From the NCBI RefSeq assembly GCF_900103875.1, contig NZ_LT629705.1, positions 1,192,501 to 1,256,500 on the forward strand: a stretch of DNA of 64,000 bases, read 5' to 3'. Within the stretch, counting starts at the first letter, position 1, and each line of letters starts with the position of its first letter. Below the pieces are notes generated by a model that made no database searches, was not told where the DNA came from, and worked only from the letters and a program-made list of their open reading frames with translations. A program made the position numbers and the translations under genes. This DNA is from Pseudomonas arsenicoxydans (lineage in GTDB: Bacteria > Pseudomonadota > Gammaproteobacteria > Pseudomonadales > Pseudomonadaceae). Positions 19,869 to 29,266 of this stretch are shown here, one piece after another.

Positions 19869-20009
19869 ATGCCTGTTCGTCACTGGCAAGCCGTCCTGCT
19901 GACCCTCGTCGTTCTATGCGGCCTCGGCGGCTGTAGCGGCAATTACAAATACAACGACAACACCTATCGCCCATTGGGTGATCCGCAGGCGGTCAATCGC
20001 GGCAAGTGA
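19869..20009 (+). CDS. Small T6SS-associated lipoprotein (OrfX-like)
   Basis: 46 residues; too short to be found by length filters. A hydrophobic N-terminus ends in the lipobox LGGC (Cys at 22), then SGNYKYNDNTYRPLGDPQAVNRGK. Signal-peptidase II processing would leave a lipid-anchored peptide of about 25 residues. RBS CTGGAGACC precedes the ATG and fha follows 17 bp downstream. A small gene of similar kind (PA1664, orfX) occupies this place in HSI-II (from memory). Role unknown. Confidence 0.75.
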   Translation: MPVRHWQAVLLTLVVLCGLGGCSGNYKYNDNTYRPLGDPQAVNRGK

Positions 20010-20026
20010 CCGCAAGGAGTATCACC

Positions 20027-21223
20027 ATGGAACTGGTTTTCGAAATGCTCAACACCAAGCAGTTCGTGCCCACGGATTTGTGCCAGAAGACCTTCAAGCA
20101 GGCCGGTGGCGTGATCGGCCGGGGCGAGGATTGCGACTGGATCATTCCCGACCGCAAGCGTCACCTGTCCAACCACCACGCGTTGATCAGCTACCGCGAA
20201 GGCACGTTTTTCCTGACCGATACCAGCAGCAACGGTATTTCGGACAGCGAAAGCGGCGCACGCCTGCGCAAGGGCGAAGCGATGCGCATCGAACACGGCA
20301 GCGTCTACGTGCTGGGTGATTTCGAGATCCGTGCACGGCTGGTGCGCGACCCGGCGACCTTCGACGTGGAAGTCGGCCGTCCGCAAGCGGCGGGCAGCAT
20401 CATTCCAGACGACGCGTTCCTCGATCTCGACCCGCTGAACGCCCTCGATCAGCAAGAGCGCGTGTATTCGGAAATCGACGAACTGATCTCGCCAAACAAC
20501 GCTCCACAGGACACCCGTCAGCGCGCCGACTATGCGCGCATCGACATGGAAAGCCTGCTGGTCCCGGAGCTGATCAACGCCCCGGCTGAGCCAGCCCCCG
20601 CGCCGCCGCCGAAACCGGTTGAGCGTCAGAGCGAAGGTTTCTGGGAGCACTTCGGCGCGGCGCTGGGCGTGGACCTCAAAGGCCTCGACCACGATGCTCG
20701 CGAAGCCCTGGCGCTGAACGCTGCCCGTTTGCTCAAGCAAAGCGTCGGTGGTTTGCAGCAGAGCCTGCGCACCCGCAGCGAACTGAAAAACGAACTGCGC
20801 CTGGCCCAGACCACCGTGCAAGGCACGCAAAAGAACCCGTTGAAATTCGCCGTCGATGCCGGTGAAGCGCTGGGCATCTTGTTGCAGCCGAACAAGCCGG
20901 GGCAGTTGCCGGCCGAGCAAGCGATCTCCCGGGCGTTCCGCGATTTGCAGGCGCATCAGGTGGCTTTGCTGACCGCCAGCCGCGCCGCCGTTCGCGGCAC
21001 GCTGGAACACTTCTCGCCGCAGCAATTGACCTTGCGTTTCGAGCGCGACAACAAGCCGTTGCTGGCCACCTCCGGCAGCCGCTGGAGAGCCTACGGCCGT
21101 TATCACCAGGCCCTGCGTCAGGACGATGACTGGAGCGAACGCCTGCTGGCCCGCGATTTCGCCCAGGCCTACGAAGAACAGATCCGCCTGATTTCCACCC
21201 TTCATACCGACCACCAAGGATGA
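20027..21223 (+). CDS. tagH: Fha/TagH, T6SS FHA-domain scaffold
   Basis: 398 residues from MELVFEMLNTKQF; GCAAGGAGTATCACC before the ATG decides against an in-frame codon 21 bases earlier. The N-terminal FHA domain (about 10-105) shows GGVIGRGEDCDW, the phosphothreonine-loop region HLSNHHALI, and DTSSNGI. The C-terminal domain (about 190-395) is the TagH-specific helical region. It is the usual phospho-substrate and switch of the Stp/Stk pair encoded at the end of the operon. Its stop overlaps the start of tssJ. Confidence 0.93.
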   Translation: MELVFEMLNTKQFVPTDLCQKTFKQAGGVIGRGEDCDWIIPDRKRHLSNHHALISYREGTFFLTDTSSNGISDSESGARLRKGEAMRIEHGSVYVLGDFEIRARLVRDPATFDVEVGRPQAAGSIIPDDAFLDLDPLNALDQQERVYSEIDELISPNNAPQDTRQRADYARIDMESLLVPELINAPAEPAPAPPPKPVERQSEGFWEHFGAALGVDLKGLDHDAREALALNAARLLKQSVGGLQQSLRTRSELKNELRLAQTTVQGTQKNPLKFAVDAGEALGILLQPNKPGQLPAEQAISRAFRDLQAHQVALLTASRAAVRGTLEHFSPQQLTLRFERDNKPLLATSGSRWRAYGRYHQALRQDDDWSERLLARDFAQAYEEQIRLISTLHTDHQG

Positions 21224-21729
21224 TGCGCATGTCTCGCTGCTCGACCGCTTTTTTCAAGACGCTGACGGCGTTCGCGGCCCTGGTGCTGCTGGCCGGCTGT
21301 TCGTCGCTGTCGCCGTACTCCCACGTCACCAAGCTCAACCTCAAGCTCACCGCCAGCGATCAGTTGAACCCGGACCTCAACGGGCGTCCGTCGCCGATCG
21401 TCGTGCGTCTGTTCGAACTCAAGCACCCGGTGACCTTCGAGAACGCCGACTTCTTCAGCCTGTACGAGCGCGCCAAGGAATCCCTGGCCCCGGACCTGGT
21501 GGCCAGCGAAGAAATCGAACTGCGCCCGGGTGAAACCGTGGAAATGAAACTCAGCGTGGAGGAGGGCAGTCGCTACGTCGGCATCCTCGCCGCCTACCGT
21601 GACCTGCCGGAAACCAAATGGCGCTACACGGTTCAAGTCACCCCGGTGGAAGTCACTGACGCTGATTTGACCCTCGACCAGGCCGGCATCCGCAACAGCA
21701 ACGAAAAGCTCGCCAAGGCGGATGACTGA
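21220..21729 (+). CDS. tssJ: TssJ, T6SS outer-membrane lipoprotein
   Basis: 169 residues with a signal peptide ending in lipobox LLAGC (Cys near 27) and SSLSPYS after it. The mature part has the TssJ pattern LKLTASDQLNPDLNGRPSPIVVRLFEL and ADFFSLYE. It anchors the TssM periplasmic domain to the outer membrane. Three nearby ATGs (21220, 21223, 21229) are possible; the first overlaps the fha stop by four bases and is used here. Confidence 0.95.
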   Translation: MMRMSRCSTAFFKTLTAFAALVLLAGCSSLSPYSHVTKLNLKLTASDQLNPDLNGRPSPIVVRLFELKHPVTFENADFFSLYERAKESLAPDLVASEEIELRPGETVEMKLSVEEGSRYVGILAAYRDLPETKWRYTVQVTPVEVTDADLTLDQAGIRNSNEKLAKADD

Positions 21730-21731
21730 TC

Positions 21732-23063
21732 ATGAATTCCCATAAAGTCATTTGGCAGGAAGGCATGCTGCTGCGTCCGCAGCACTTCCAGCATAACGAC
21801 CGCTATTACGAACACCAGATGAAGACCCGTACCCAGTTGCTGGGCAGCTACACCTGGGGCTTCCTCAATCTGGAAATCGATTTGCAGTTCCTCAACATGG
21901 GCAAACTGGTGATCAGCCAGGCCTCGGGGATTCTGCCGGACGGCAGCCTGTTCGAACTCGGCGGCAACACCGAGCCGCTGGCGCTGGACGTGCCGCCGAA
22001 CACCGGTAACACGCCGATTTACCTGGCGCTGCCACTGGTCACCGGCAACCACATCGAAGCCCGTCGCCCGGAGCAATCCGATGTGCTGGCGCGCTACACC
22101 GCGTATGAAACCGAAGTCGCCGACTCCAATGCCGGCGACGATTCCGCCAGCCAGGTCAGCTGCGGTCGCCCGGACTTCAAACTGTTGCTCGGCGAACAGC
22201 AAAGCGATCAGGCTTACGTGAAGCTCAAGGTCTGCGAAGTGCTCGACACCACGCCCGACGGCGTGATCAGCCTCGACCCGGACTTTGTGCCGACCTACAT
22301 TCAGGCGCATGCCTCCAGCTACCTGCTGTCGTGCCTGAAAGAAGTGATCAGCATGCTCGGTCACCGGGGCGACACCATTGCCGAACGGATTCGTTCCAAC
22401 GGCAAGGTCGGTGGCGCCGAAGTCGGCGACTTCATGATGCTGCAACTGATCAACCGCACCGAACTGCTGCTGCGTCACTACCTCGGTCTGGAACAGGTTC
22501 ACCCGGAAGAGTTGTACCGCACGCTGTTGACCATGCTGGGTGATCTGGCGACGTTCTCCAGCGACACCAAACGCCCGCGCCTGGACAGCCGTTACCAGCA
22601 CAGCGACCAGGGCGCGAGCTTTCGCAAACTGATGGAAGCGATTCGTCAGGTGCTGTCGATGGTGCTCGAACAGCACGCCATCGAACTGGTCCTGCAAGCG
22701 CGCCAGTACGGGATCATCGTTTCGCCGTTGCACGACCACAAACTGCTGGGTTCGGCCTCGTTCGTGCTCGCCGCCAGTGCCAACTGCGACTCCGAAGAAC
22801 TGCGCCACCGCTTGCCGGCGCACCTCAAGGTCGGCCCGGTGGAACGCATCCGCCAACTGGTCAACCTGCACCTGCCGGGCATCAAGGTCAAACCGTTGCC
22901 GGTGGCCCCGCGGCAGATCGCGTTCCACTCCAACAAAACCTATTTCATTCTCGAACTCAGTTCCGAAGACCTGGCACAACTGGAGCGCTCCGGCGGCTTC
23001 GCGTTCCATGTGTCGGGCGAATTTGCCGAGCTTGAACTGAAATTCTGGGCCATCAGGAACTGA
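21732..23063 (+). CDS. tssK: TssK, T6SS baseplate-to-membrane adaptor
   Basis: 443 residues. The conserved start K-V-I-W-Q-E-G-M-L-L-R-P-Q-H-F-Q and RYYEHQMKTRTQLL is diagnostic of the VasE/TssK family, whose shell domain resembles phage receptor-binding proteins. It links baseplate wedges to TssL and TssM. It begins three bases after tssJ. Confidence 0.97.
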   Translation: MNSHKVIWQEGMLLRPQHFQHNDRYYEHQMKTRTQLLGSYTWGFLNLEIDLQFLNMGKLVISQASGILPDGSLFELGGNTEPLALDVPPNTGNTPIYLALPLVTGNHIEARRPEQSDVLARYTAYETEVADSNAGDDSASQVSCGRPDFKLLLGEQQSDQAYVKLKVCEVLDTTPDGVISLDPDFVPTYIQAHASSYLLSCLKEVISMLGHRGDTIAERIRSNGKVGGAEVGDFMMLQLINRTELLLRHYLGLEQVHPEELYRTLLTMLGDLATFSSDTKRPRLDSRYQHSDQGASFRKLMEAIRQVLSMVLEQHAIELVLQARQYGIIVSPLHDHKLLGSASFVLAASANCDSEELRHRLPAHLKVGPVERIRQLVNLHLPGIKVKPLPVAPRQIAFHSNKTYFILELSSEDLAQLERSGGFAFHVSGEFAELELKFWAIRN

Positions 23064-23068
23064 CCGAC

Positions 23069-23944
23069 ATGATCAAGGACATGGAACATAACCAGGACGA
23101 CAAAACCGTCCTGCTCGACCGCCAGGGCCACGGCCCGGCGCAGGGTCCGCTGACAGATTTCGCCGCACCGCCGCGTTTCGAACAGCTCGAAGAACGGATG
23201 ATCTACGCCGCGCGCCTGCGCCCGGCCGAAGCGTTCAACATCAGCCTCAATTCGCTGGTGGCTGCGGCCTCCGACCTGTTGTCGGAAGTGGTACGGCTCA
23301 AGCACAGCGATACCCGCGAAGACATGTACGCGCTCAACGAGCGACTGACTTCCGGGCTGAAACTGTTTGAAGTACGCGCCCTGCACAACGGCGCCGAAAG
23401 CAGCCAGGTGATGGCCGCGCGTTACGTGCTCTGCACCGTGGTCGACGAAGCTGTCGTGACCACGCCGTGGGGCAACGAAAGCGAGTGGTCGCAGATGAGC
23501 CTGCTCAGCAGCTTCCACAACGAAACCTTCGGCGGCGAGAAGTTTTTCCAGCTGCTGGATCGTCTGTCGAAAAACCCGGTCAAGCACCTGCCTATGCTGG
23601 AGCTGATGTACCTGTGCCTGTCCCTCGGTTTCGAAGGCAAGTACCGCGTGCAAGCGCGCGGCATGCTCGAACTCGAAGGCATCCGCGACGCCTTGTATCG
23701 CCAGATTCGTCAACTGCGTGGTGACGTGCCGCGCGAGCTTTCGCCGCATTGGGAAGGCTTGAACGATCAGCGCCGCAGCCTGGTGCGCATCGTGCCGGCG
23801 TGGATGGTGGTGCTGTTCACCGTGGTCTGCCTGGTGGTGATGTATTCGGGTTTCGCCTGGGTGTTGGGCGAACAACGCGAAACCGTTCTGCAACCTTTTC
23901 AGCAGCTAGATCCGGCCGCGGTCCAGCCGCAGTCGCAGCCGTAA
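23069..23944 (+). CDS. tssL: TssL (DotU-type), inner-membrane T6SS protein
   Basis: 291 residues. The cytoplasmic domain shows NISLNSLVAAASDLLSEVVRL, ARYVLCTVVDEAVVTTPWG and LMYLCLSLGFEGKYRV, all DotU hallmarks. A single C-terminal membrane helix lies at about 240-262. There is no peptidoglycan-binding extension after it, so any cell-wall anchor must be elsewhere. ATG 23081 is an alternative start. tssM follows 13 bp downstream. Confidence 0.96.
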   Translation: MIKDMEHNQDDKTVLLDRQGHGPAQGPLTDFAAPPRFEQLEERMIYAARLRPAEAFNISLNSLVAAASDLLSEVVRLKHSDTREDMYALNERLTSGLKLFEVRALHNGAESSQVMAARYVLCTVVDEAVVTTPWGNESEWSQMSLLSSFHNETFGGEKFFQLLDRLSKNPVKHLPMLELMYLCLSLGFEGKYRVQARGMLELEGIRDALYRQIRQLRGDVPRELSPHWEGLNDQRRSLVRIVPAWMVVLFTVVCLVVMYSGFAWVLGEQRETVLQPFQQLDPAAVQPQSQP

Positions 23945-23957
23945 ACAGGGACGTGTG

Positions 23958-26900
23958 ATGAAAAAGTTTTTCAAGAAAGTCGGCGCATTCCTGCGCAAGA
24001 CCTGGGTCTGGACCTTGCTGGTGGTGCTGTTTCTGGCACTGCTGGTGTGGTTCGTCGGGCCGCTGCTGGCCGTCGATGACTACAAGTTCTGGGAAGGTTC
24101 GACCTCCCGCCTGCTGACCATCAGTGTGCTGTTTCTGATCTGGGGCCTGACCATGGTCTTCGTCAGCTGGCGCGCTGGCGTGCGCAAGAAAGCTATCGAA
24201 GACACCGAAGACGGCCAGGACCGTATCCGCCGTGAAGAGCTGATCGACGAGGAGCAGAAAGAGCTTCGCGTGCGCTTCAAGGATGCGTTGAAAACCCTGA
24301 AGACTTCGAGCCTCTATCGCGGTCGCAGTGAGCGCTGGCGCAGTGACCTGCCGTGGTACTTGCTGATCGGCCCACAGGGCAGCGGCAAGACCAGTTTGCT
24401 GGACTTCTCGGGCCTTGAGTTTCCGATCAACAAGATCGACCGCAAACTGACCCGCGACACCCTCGGCACCCGGCATTGCGACTGGTATTTCGCCGATCAC
24501 GGGGTGCTGATCGACACCGCCGGGCGCTACCTGACCCAGCCGGACTCCGAAGTCGATGGCAGTGCCTGGAGCACGTTGCTCGACCTGCTGCGCAAGCGTC
24601 GCCGCAACCGTCCGTTGAACGGCGTGCTGGTGACCATCCCGGTGGAAATGCTGCTGGGCAACACCGAACAGGATCTGGACACGTTGGCGCGCCAGGTGCG
24701 TGCCCGTTTGCAGGACGTGCATCAGAAACTGCACGTCGATGTGCCGGTTTACCTGGTGTTGAGCAAGGCTGACAAGCTGCTCGGTTTCGACGAGTTCTTC
24801 GATCAGCTGACCCGCGAAGAAAGCGATCAGGTGCTCGGCACCAGTTTCCGCAAAGAGCAGAGCGGCACCGACGTCGCCGTCCTGCGCGCCGAGTTCGAAG
24901 AGCTGCTGCGTCGCCTGAACAGCCAGGTGATCATGCGCATGCACCAGGAGCGCGACACACAGCGCCGTGGCCGCATCCTCGACTTCCCGCATCAACTGGG
25001 GCAGATCGGCGAGCGCCTGTGCCTGTTCGTCGACATGGCATTCACCGGCAACCGCTACCAGCGTGTCAGCCAGTTGCGCGGTTTCTACCTGACCAGCGCA
25101 CCGCACCTGACCCAGGAAATGGACCAGACCACCGCCGGCATCGGCGCCAGCCTGGGCATGAGCGCCGGCGTGCTGCCGACCCTGCGCAGCGGCCGCTCGC
25201 GATTCATTCACCATTTGCTCAGCCGCGTGATTTTCCCCGAGGCCGATCTGGCCGGTCTGGACAAGCGCGAACGCAGCCGCATCCATTGGGGCCAACGTGC
25301 CCTGTACGTGGGTGCGCTGGCGGCACTGGCGCTGTTCGGCATGTTGTGGGCGGGCGGTTTCTCCGCCAACTACGAGCGTCTGGAAAACCTGCGCAACCTG
25401 GCGACCAACTGGACTCAACAACGTTCGGCCCTGACCGCGCGTGATGACTCCATGGCGGTGCTCAAACCCCTCGACAGCAGCTACGCGGCGACTCAGGTTT
25501 TCCCGAACAAGGGTGACGTGTCGTATCACGAGCGCGGTGGTTTGTATCAGGGCGAAGAGGTCAATCCGGTGGTCAAGGACGCCTACGAGCGAGAGCTTGA
25601 AGCGCAACTGCTGCCGAAGGTCGCAACGCTGCTGGAAGGGCAGATCCGCGCCAACATGAATGACCGCGAACGCCTGCTCAACAGCCTGCGTGCGTACCTG
25701 ATGCTGAACATGAAGGATCGCCGCGACGGTCCGTGGCTCAAGGATTGGGTTGCCACCGAGTGGTCCCAGCGTTACGCCGGCAACACCGCGGTGCAGAACG
25801 GTTTGAACACGCACTTCGAACGCTTGTTGAAGCAGCCGTTTATCTACCCGCTGAACGATCAACTGGTGGCCCAAGCGCGCCAGGTGCTGCGCAGCGAGTC
25901 GCTGGCCAACGTGGTTTACCGGATGCTGCGCGAGCAGGCCCGTAACCTGCCGGAATACCGTTTGAGCCAACACATCGGTCCACAGGCCTCGCTGTTTGTC
26001 GGTACCGATTACGCGATTCCGGGCTTCTACACCCAACAGGGTTACCAGCAGTATTTCTCGGTCCAGGGCAGTGCGCTGGTCAGCGATATCCTGCGCGACA
26101 ACTGGGTGCTGGGCGAAGGCTCGGGCATCAGCGGCATGGACTTGCGTCGCTTGATGGTTGAACTCGAGCAACTGTACTTCCGCGACTACGCCAACTTCTG
26201 GAGTGAAGCGGTCGGCCAGGTGGCCTTGCCACCGATCAACGACGCGGGCGAGGGCGCCGAGCAACTGGCGGGCCTGACCTCGGCCAATTCTCCAGTGCTG
26301 CAACTGCTGGTGGAAGTGCGCGAGAACACCCGTTTCCCGGCAGAGGCCGAACCGGCTGATCAAGCGGCTGATGCCGCTGAAGCGCTGGCAGGTCAGAAAG
26401 GCAAGTTGGGCAAGCTGGGCAAACTGGCGTCTGCCGCCGCGGGCCAAGCCTCGGAAATGGCGGCGATCAAAAACCTGCCGGACACCGCGAAGAAATCCCT
26501 GCAACGTCGCTTCGAACCGCTGCACCGTCTGCTGGACGACAATAACGGCCCGGCCGCTGATTTGACCCCGGCACTCACGGCGCTCAACGAACTGCAACTG
26601 CAACTGGCGAGCCTGGCGCGTGCCAGTTCGCCGGATCAGGCCGCGTTCGAAATGGCCAAGACCCGCATGAGCGGCCAGCGCGATGCGCTGAGCAACTTGC
26701 GCAATGCCTCCAATCGTCTGCCGCGTCCGGTCAGCGTCTGGTTCAACGTGTTGGCCGAAGACACCTGGCGTCTGGTGCTCAACGATTCCTACCAGTACCT
26801 GAACCAGCGCTATCAGAGCGAGCTGTACAGCTTCTACGGCAAGGCGATCAACAAGCGTTATCCGTTCAGCGCCCACAGCACCAGCGACGTTGCGATCAGC

Positions 26901-27497
26901 GACTTCCGCGAGTTCTTCAAGGCGCAGGGCATCAACGATCGCTTCTTCGAGACCTACATGCGTCCGTTCGTCAGTGGCGATCCAGGCAACTACCGCCTGC
27001 GTAGCATTGACGGTCACAGCATGCCGATCTCCAAGGTCTACCTCGACCAGATGGCCGCGGCCCAAGTGATTCGCCAGAGCTTCTTCTCGGCCAACCCGGC
27101 CGAGCCGCAAGTGCAGTTCAAACTGGAGCCGTACACCCTCGACCCTGCTGTCAGCCGCTCCGAGTTCAAGTTTGGCGACAAGACCATCGAATACCGCCAC
27201 GGCCCGATCGTGCCGGTCTCGTTCAAATGGCCGACCGACGCTGAAGACGGTCGCACCAGCCTGGTCCTCGACAAAATGGCCGGCCGCCCGATCGGCATCG
27301 AGAAGAACACCGGCCCTTGGTCGCTGTTCCGCTTGTTCGACCTGATGCAGACCGAGTACCTGAACGGTCGCGACGTGATGGTGCTCAAGGCCGACGTGGG
27401 CGGCCTGCGCGCCAACTACTTGCTGTCGAGCCAACGCACGCCGAACCCGTTCGACATGGGCGTGCTGCGTACCTTCCGTATGCCGGTGCAGCTCTGA
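23958..27497 (+). CDS. tssM: TssM (IcmF-type), inner-membrane T6SS protein
   Basis: 1179 residues; start ATG 23958 preferred to the overlapping GTG. Two N-terminal membrane helices (about 14-35 and 50-70), a cytoplasmic NTPase-like domain with Walker A GPQGSGKT near 138, a third helix near 448-466, then a long periplasmic region that contacts TssJ. LDTAGRYL-type residues follow the Walker motif (GVLIDTAGRY). It forms the trans-envelope channel with TssL and TssJ. The stop shares one base with the next start (TGATG). Confidence 0.97.
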   Translation: MKKFFKKVGAFLRKTWVWTLLVVLFLALLVWFVGPLLAVDDYKFWEGSTSRLLTISVLFLIWGLTMVFVSWRAGVRKKAIEDTEDGQDRIRREELIDEEQKELRVRFKDALKTLKTSSLYRGRSERWRSDLPWYLLIGPQGSGKTSLLDFSGLEFPINKIDRKLTRDTLGTRHCDWYFADHGVLIDTAGRYLTQPDSEVDGSAWSTLLDLLRKRRRNRPLNGVLVTIPVEMLLGNTEQDLDTLARQVRARLQDVHQKLHVDVPVYLVLSKADKLLGFDEFFDQLTREESDQVLGTSFRKEQSGTDVAVLRAEFEELLRRLNSQVIMRMHQERDTQRRGRILDFPHQLGQIGERLCLFVDMAFTGNRYQRVSQLRGFYLTSAPHLTQEMDQTTAGIGASLGMSAGVLPTLRSGRSRFIHHLLSRVIFPEADLAGLDKRERSRIHWGQRALYVGALAALALFGMLWAGGFSANYERLENLRNLATNWTQQRSALTARDDSMAVLKPLDSSYAATQVFPNKGDVSYHERGGLYQGEEVNPVVKDAYERELEAQLLPKVATLLEGQIRANMNDRERLLNSLRAYLMLNMKDRRDGPWLKDWVATEWSQRYAGNTAVQNGLNTHFERLLKQPFIYPLNDQLVAQARQVLRSESLANVVYRMLREQARNLPEYRLSQHIGPQASLFVGTDYAIPGFYTQQGYQQYFSVQGSALVSDILRDNWVLGEGSGISGMDLRRLMVELEQLYFRDYANFWSEAVGQVALPPINDAGEGAEQLAGLTSANSPVLQLLVEVRENTRFPAEAEPADQAADAAEALAGQKGKLGKLGKLASAAAGQASEMAAIKNLPDTAKKSLQRRFEPLHRLLDDNNGPAADLTPALTALNELQLQLASLARASSPDQAAFEMAKTRMSGQRDALSNLRNASNRLPRPVSVWFNVLAEDTWRLVLNDSYQYLNQRYQSELYSFYGKAINKRYPFSAHSTSDVAISDFREFFKAQGINDRFFETYMRPFVSGDPGNYRLRSIDGHSMPISKVYLDQMAAAQVIRQSFFSANPAEPQVQFKLEPYTLDPAVSRSEFKFGDKTIEYRHGPIVPVSFKWPTDAEDGRTSLVLDKMAGRPIGIEKNTGPWSLFRLFDLMQTEYLNGRDVMVLKADVGGLRANYLLSSQRTPNPFDMGVLRTFRMPVQL

Positions 27498-28225
27498 TGC
27501 TGGTTGCCAGTCCCTGGCGCAGCGCTGCGCGTACCGATGCCGGCAAGGTTCGGGCGCGCAACGAAGATGCTTTTCTCGACTGTCCACAGCAGGGGCTGTG
27601 GGTGGTCGCGGACGGCATGGGCGGTCATCAGGGGGGCGATATCGCCAGCCAGTTGATCGTCGCCAGCCTGGCGGAATTGCCAGCGCAGGACGGCTTCGAC
27701 GAACGACTCAAAGGCATTCGCCAGTGCCTGCACTGGCTCAACCGCCGCTTGGGCCAGGAGTTGACCGTCACTGCCGGGCGCAACGACAGCATCATGGGCA
27801 GCACCGTGGTGGCGCTGCTGGTGGAAGGCAGTCGCGCGGCCTGTATCTGGGCCGGCGACAGCCGTTGCTACCTGTGGCGCGGCCAGCGTTTGTATCAGCT
27901 GTCCAAGGACCATTCGCTGCAACAGCAACTCATGGACGAGCAACAGATGAGCCTCGAAGACGCCCGTGCGCATCCTTCCGCCCATGCACTGACCCGTGCG
28001 GTCGGCGCGGCTGATGTGTTGACGCTGGACGTGCTTGAACTCCAGGTTTATCCCGGCGATACGTTCCTGTTGTGCAGCGACGGTTTGTACCAAGGGCTCA
28101 GCAGCGATGCCCTGGGCAACGCCCTGAGCCTGACCGCGCCGCATGTTGCGCTGGAGCGTCTGTTCGACGGCGCTTTGCGTGGCTCGGCACGGGACAACCT
28201 GACTGCCGTGGTGATCCGCCAATGA
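27497..28225 (+). CDS. stp1: PP2C-type Ser/Thr phosphatase of the T6SS switch
   Basis: 242 residues. PP2C metal motifs RNEDAFLD near 26, VVADGMGGHQGGDIAS near 41, and the late GDTFLLCSDGLY are complete. It should reverse phosphorylation by the kinase encoded next, resetting Fha. It overlaps tssM by one base and the kinase gene by four (ATGA), so all three are coupled. Symbol follows HSI-II naming; pppA is the equivalent name elsewhere. Confidence 0.92.
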   Translation: MLVASPWRSAARTDAGKVRARNEDAFLDCPQQGLWVVADGMGGHQGGDIASQLIVASLAELPAQDGFDERLKGIRQCLHWLNRRLGQELTVTAGRNDSIMGSTVVALLVEGSRAACIWAGDSRCYLWRGQRLYQLSKDHSLQQQLMDEQQMSLEDARAHPSAHALTRAVGAADVLTLDVLELQVYPGDTFLLCSDGLYQGLSSDALGNALSLTAPHVALERLFDGALRGSARDNLTAVVIRQ

Positions 28226-29238
28226 CTGAACTCATGCCACCGCTCGACGACCTGCTGGTGAGCGAAGAGCAGGACAGTAACCTGACTTACTTTGCGTTCG
28301 CCAAGCCTCTGAACGGAAAGCCGCACAAGGCAGAACCCGCGCTGGCGCCAACCAAGGCCAGCATCGGTGAAATGCCCGACGTGCTTGCAGGCCGTTACCG
28401 CATCGAGCGCCTGCTCGGTGCTGGTGGCATGGGTGCGGTTTACCGCGCACGGGACTTGCTGAGCGAACAGTTCGGCGATCCCGACCCTTACATCGCGCTG
28501 AAAATCCTCAGCGAAGAATTTGCCGAATCGCCGGATGCCAGCGCCTTGCTCTACAGCGAGTTCGCCCTGATCCGGCGCCTGCGCCACGACAACGTGCTGC
28601 GCTTGCACAGCTTTGAAGTGGACACCGATTGCCAGCGCGCCTTCATCACCATGGAACTCATGCGTGGGCTGACCCTGGACAAACTGCTCTGCGAGCGGCC
28701 CTTGGGCCTGCCGTGGAAAGAACTGCGCGACATCGCGCTGCCGCTGCTCGACGCGCTGGCCTACGCCCACGCTCGCGGTGTGCTGCACGGTGACATGAAA
28801 CCGAGCAACGTGATGCTCAGCGAAGAAGGCGTGCGCCTGTTCGACTTTGGCCTGGGCCAGGCCGAAGAGGGCATCCTGCCCGGCCTGCCACACCTGAGTC
28901 GCGACCGCTTCAACGCCTGGACCCCGGGCTACGCCGCCCCGGAACTGCTTGAAGGCCAACCGCTGTCGGCCAGTGCTGATGTGTATGGCGTGGCCTGCGT
29001 GCTCTACGAACTGGCGGGCGGCAAACACCCCTTCCGCCGCATGTCGTCGGTCGAGGCCCGCGACGGTCAACTCGACCGCGAGCTGCACGCACCGCGCAAT
29101 CTTCCGAAACACTGCTGGCCAGCCCTGCGAACGGCGCTGGCTTTCGATGCGGCCAAGCGCACCATCACCGCCGCTCAATTGCGTGACGCCATGGGCGCCA
29201 CTTCGTCTTTGCTGCAACGCCTTCGACTGCGGGCGTAA
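28222..29238 (+). CDS. stk1: Ser/Thr protein kinase of the T6SS switch
   Basis: 338 residues. An N-terminal extension of ~55 residues precedes the Hanks kinase domain: Gly loop LLGAGGMGAVY near 64, catalytic Lys in IALKIL, catalytic loop HGDMKPSNVM near 188, DFG near 207, and APE-like YAAPELLEG. The catalytic loop reads HGD, not HRD, so it is a non-RD kinase. There is no transmembrane helix or periplasmic sensor domain, unlike PpkA of HSI-I. It should phosphorylate Fha. Confidence 0.92.
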   Translation: MTELMPPLDDLLVSEEQDSNLTYFAFAKPLNGKPHKAEPALAPTKASIGEMPDVLAGRYRIERLLGAGGMGAVYRARDLLSEQFGDPDPYIALKILSEEFAESPDASALLYSEFALIRRLRHDNVLRLHSFEVDTDCQRAFITMELMRGLTLDKLLCERPLGLPWKELRDIALPLLDALAYAHARGVLHGDMKPSNVMLSEEGVRLFDFGLGQAEEGILPGLPHLSRDRFNAWTPGYAAPELLEGQPLSASADVYGVACVLYELAGGKHPFRRMSSVEARDGQLDRELHAPRNLPKHCWPALRTALAFDAAKRTITAAQLRDAMGATSSLLQRLRLRA

Positions 29239-29266
29239 CGGATGACTACCGAACAGGGAGCAAGCA

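Noticed and set aside
23817..27587. A 1256-codon open frame on the minus strand across tssM
   Set aside because: It is the mirror of the GC-rich tssM codons, with low-complexity His/Gln/Val-rich translation and no motif; tssM on the plus strand has full family support.
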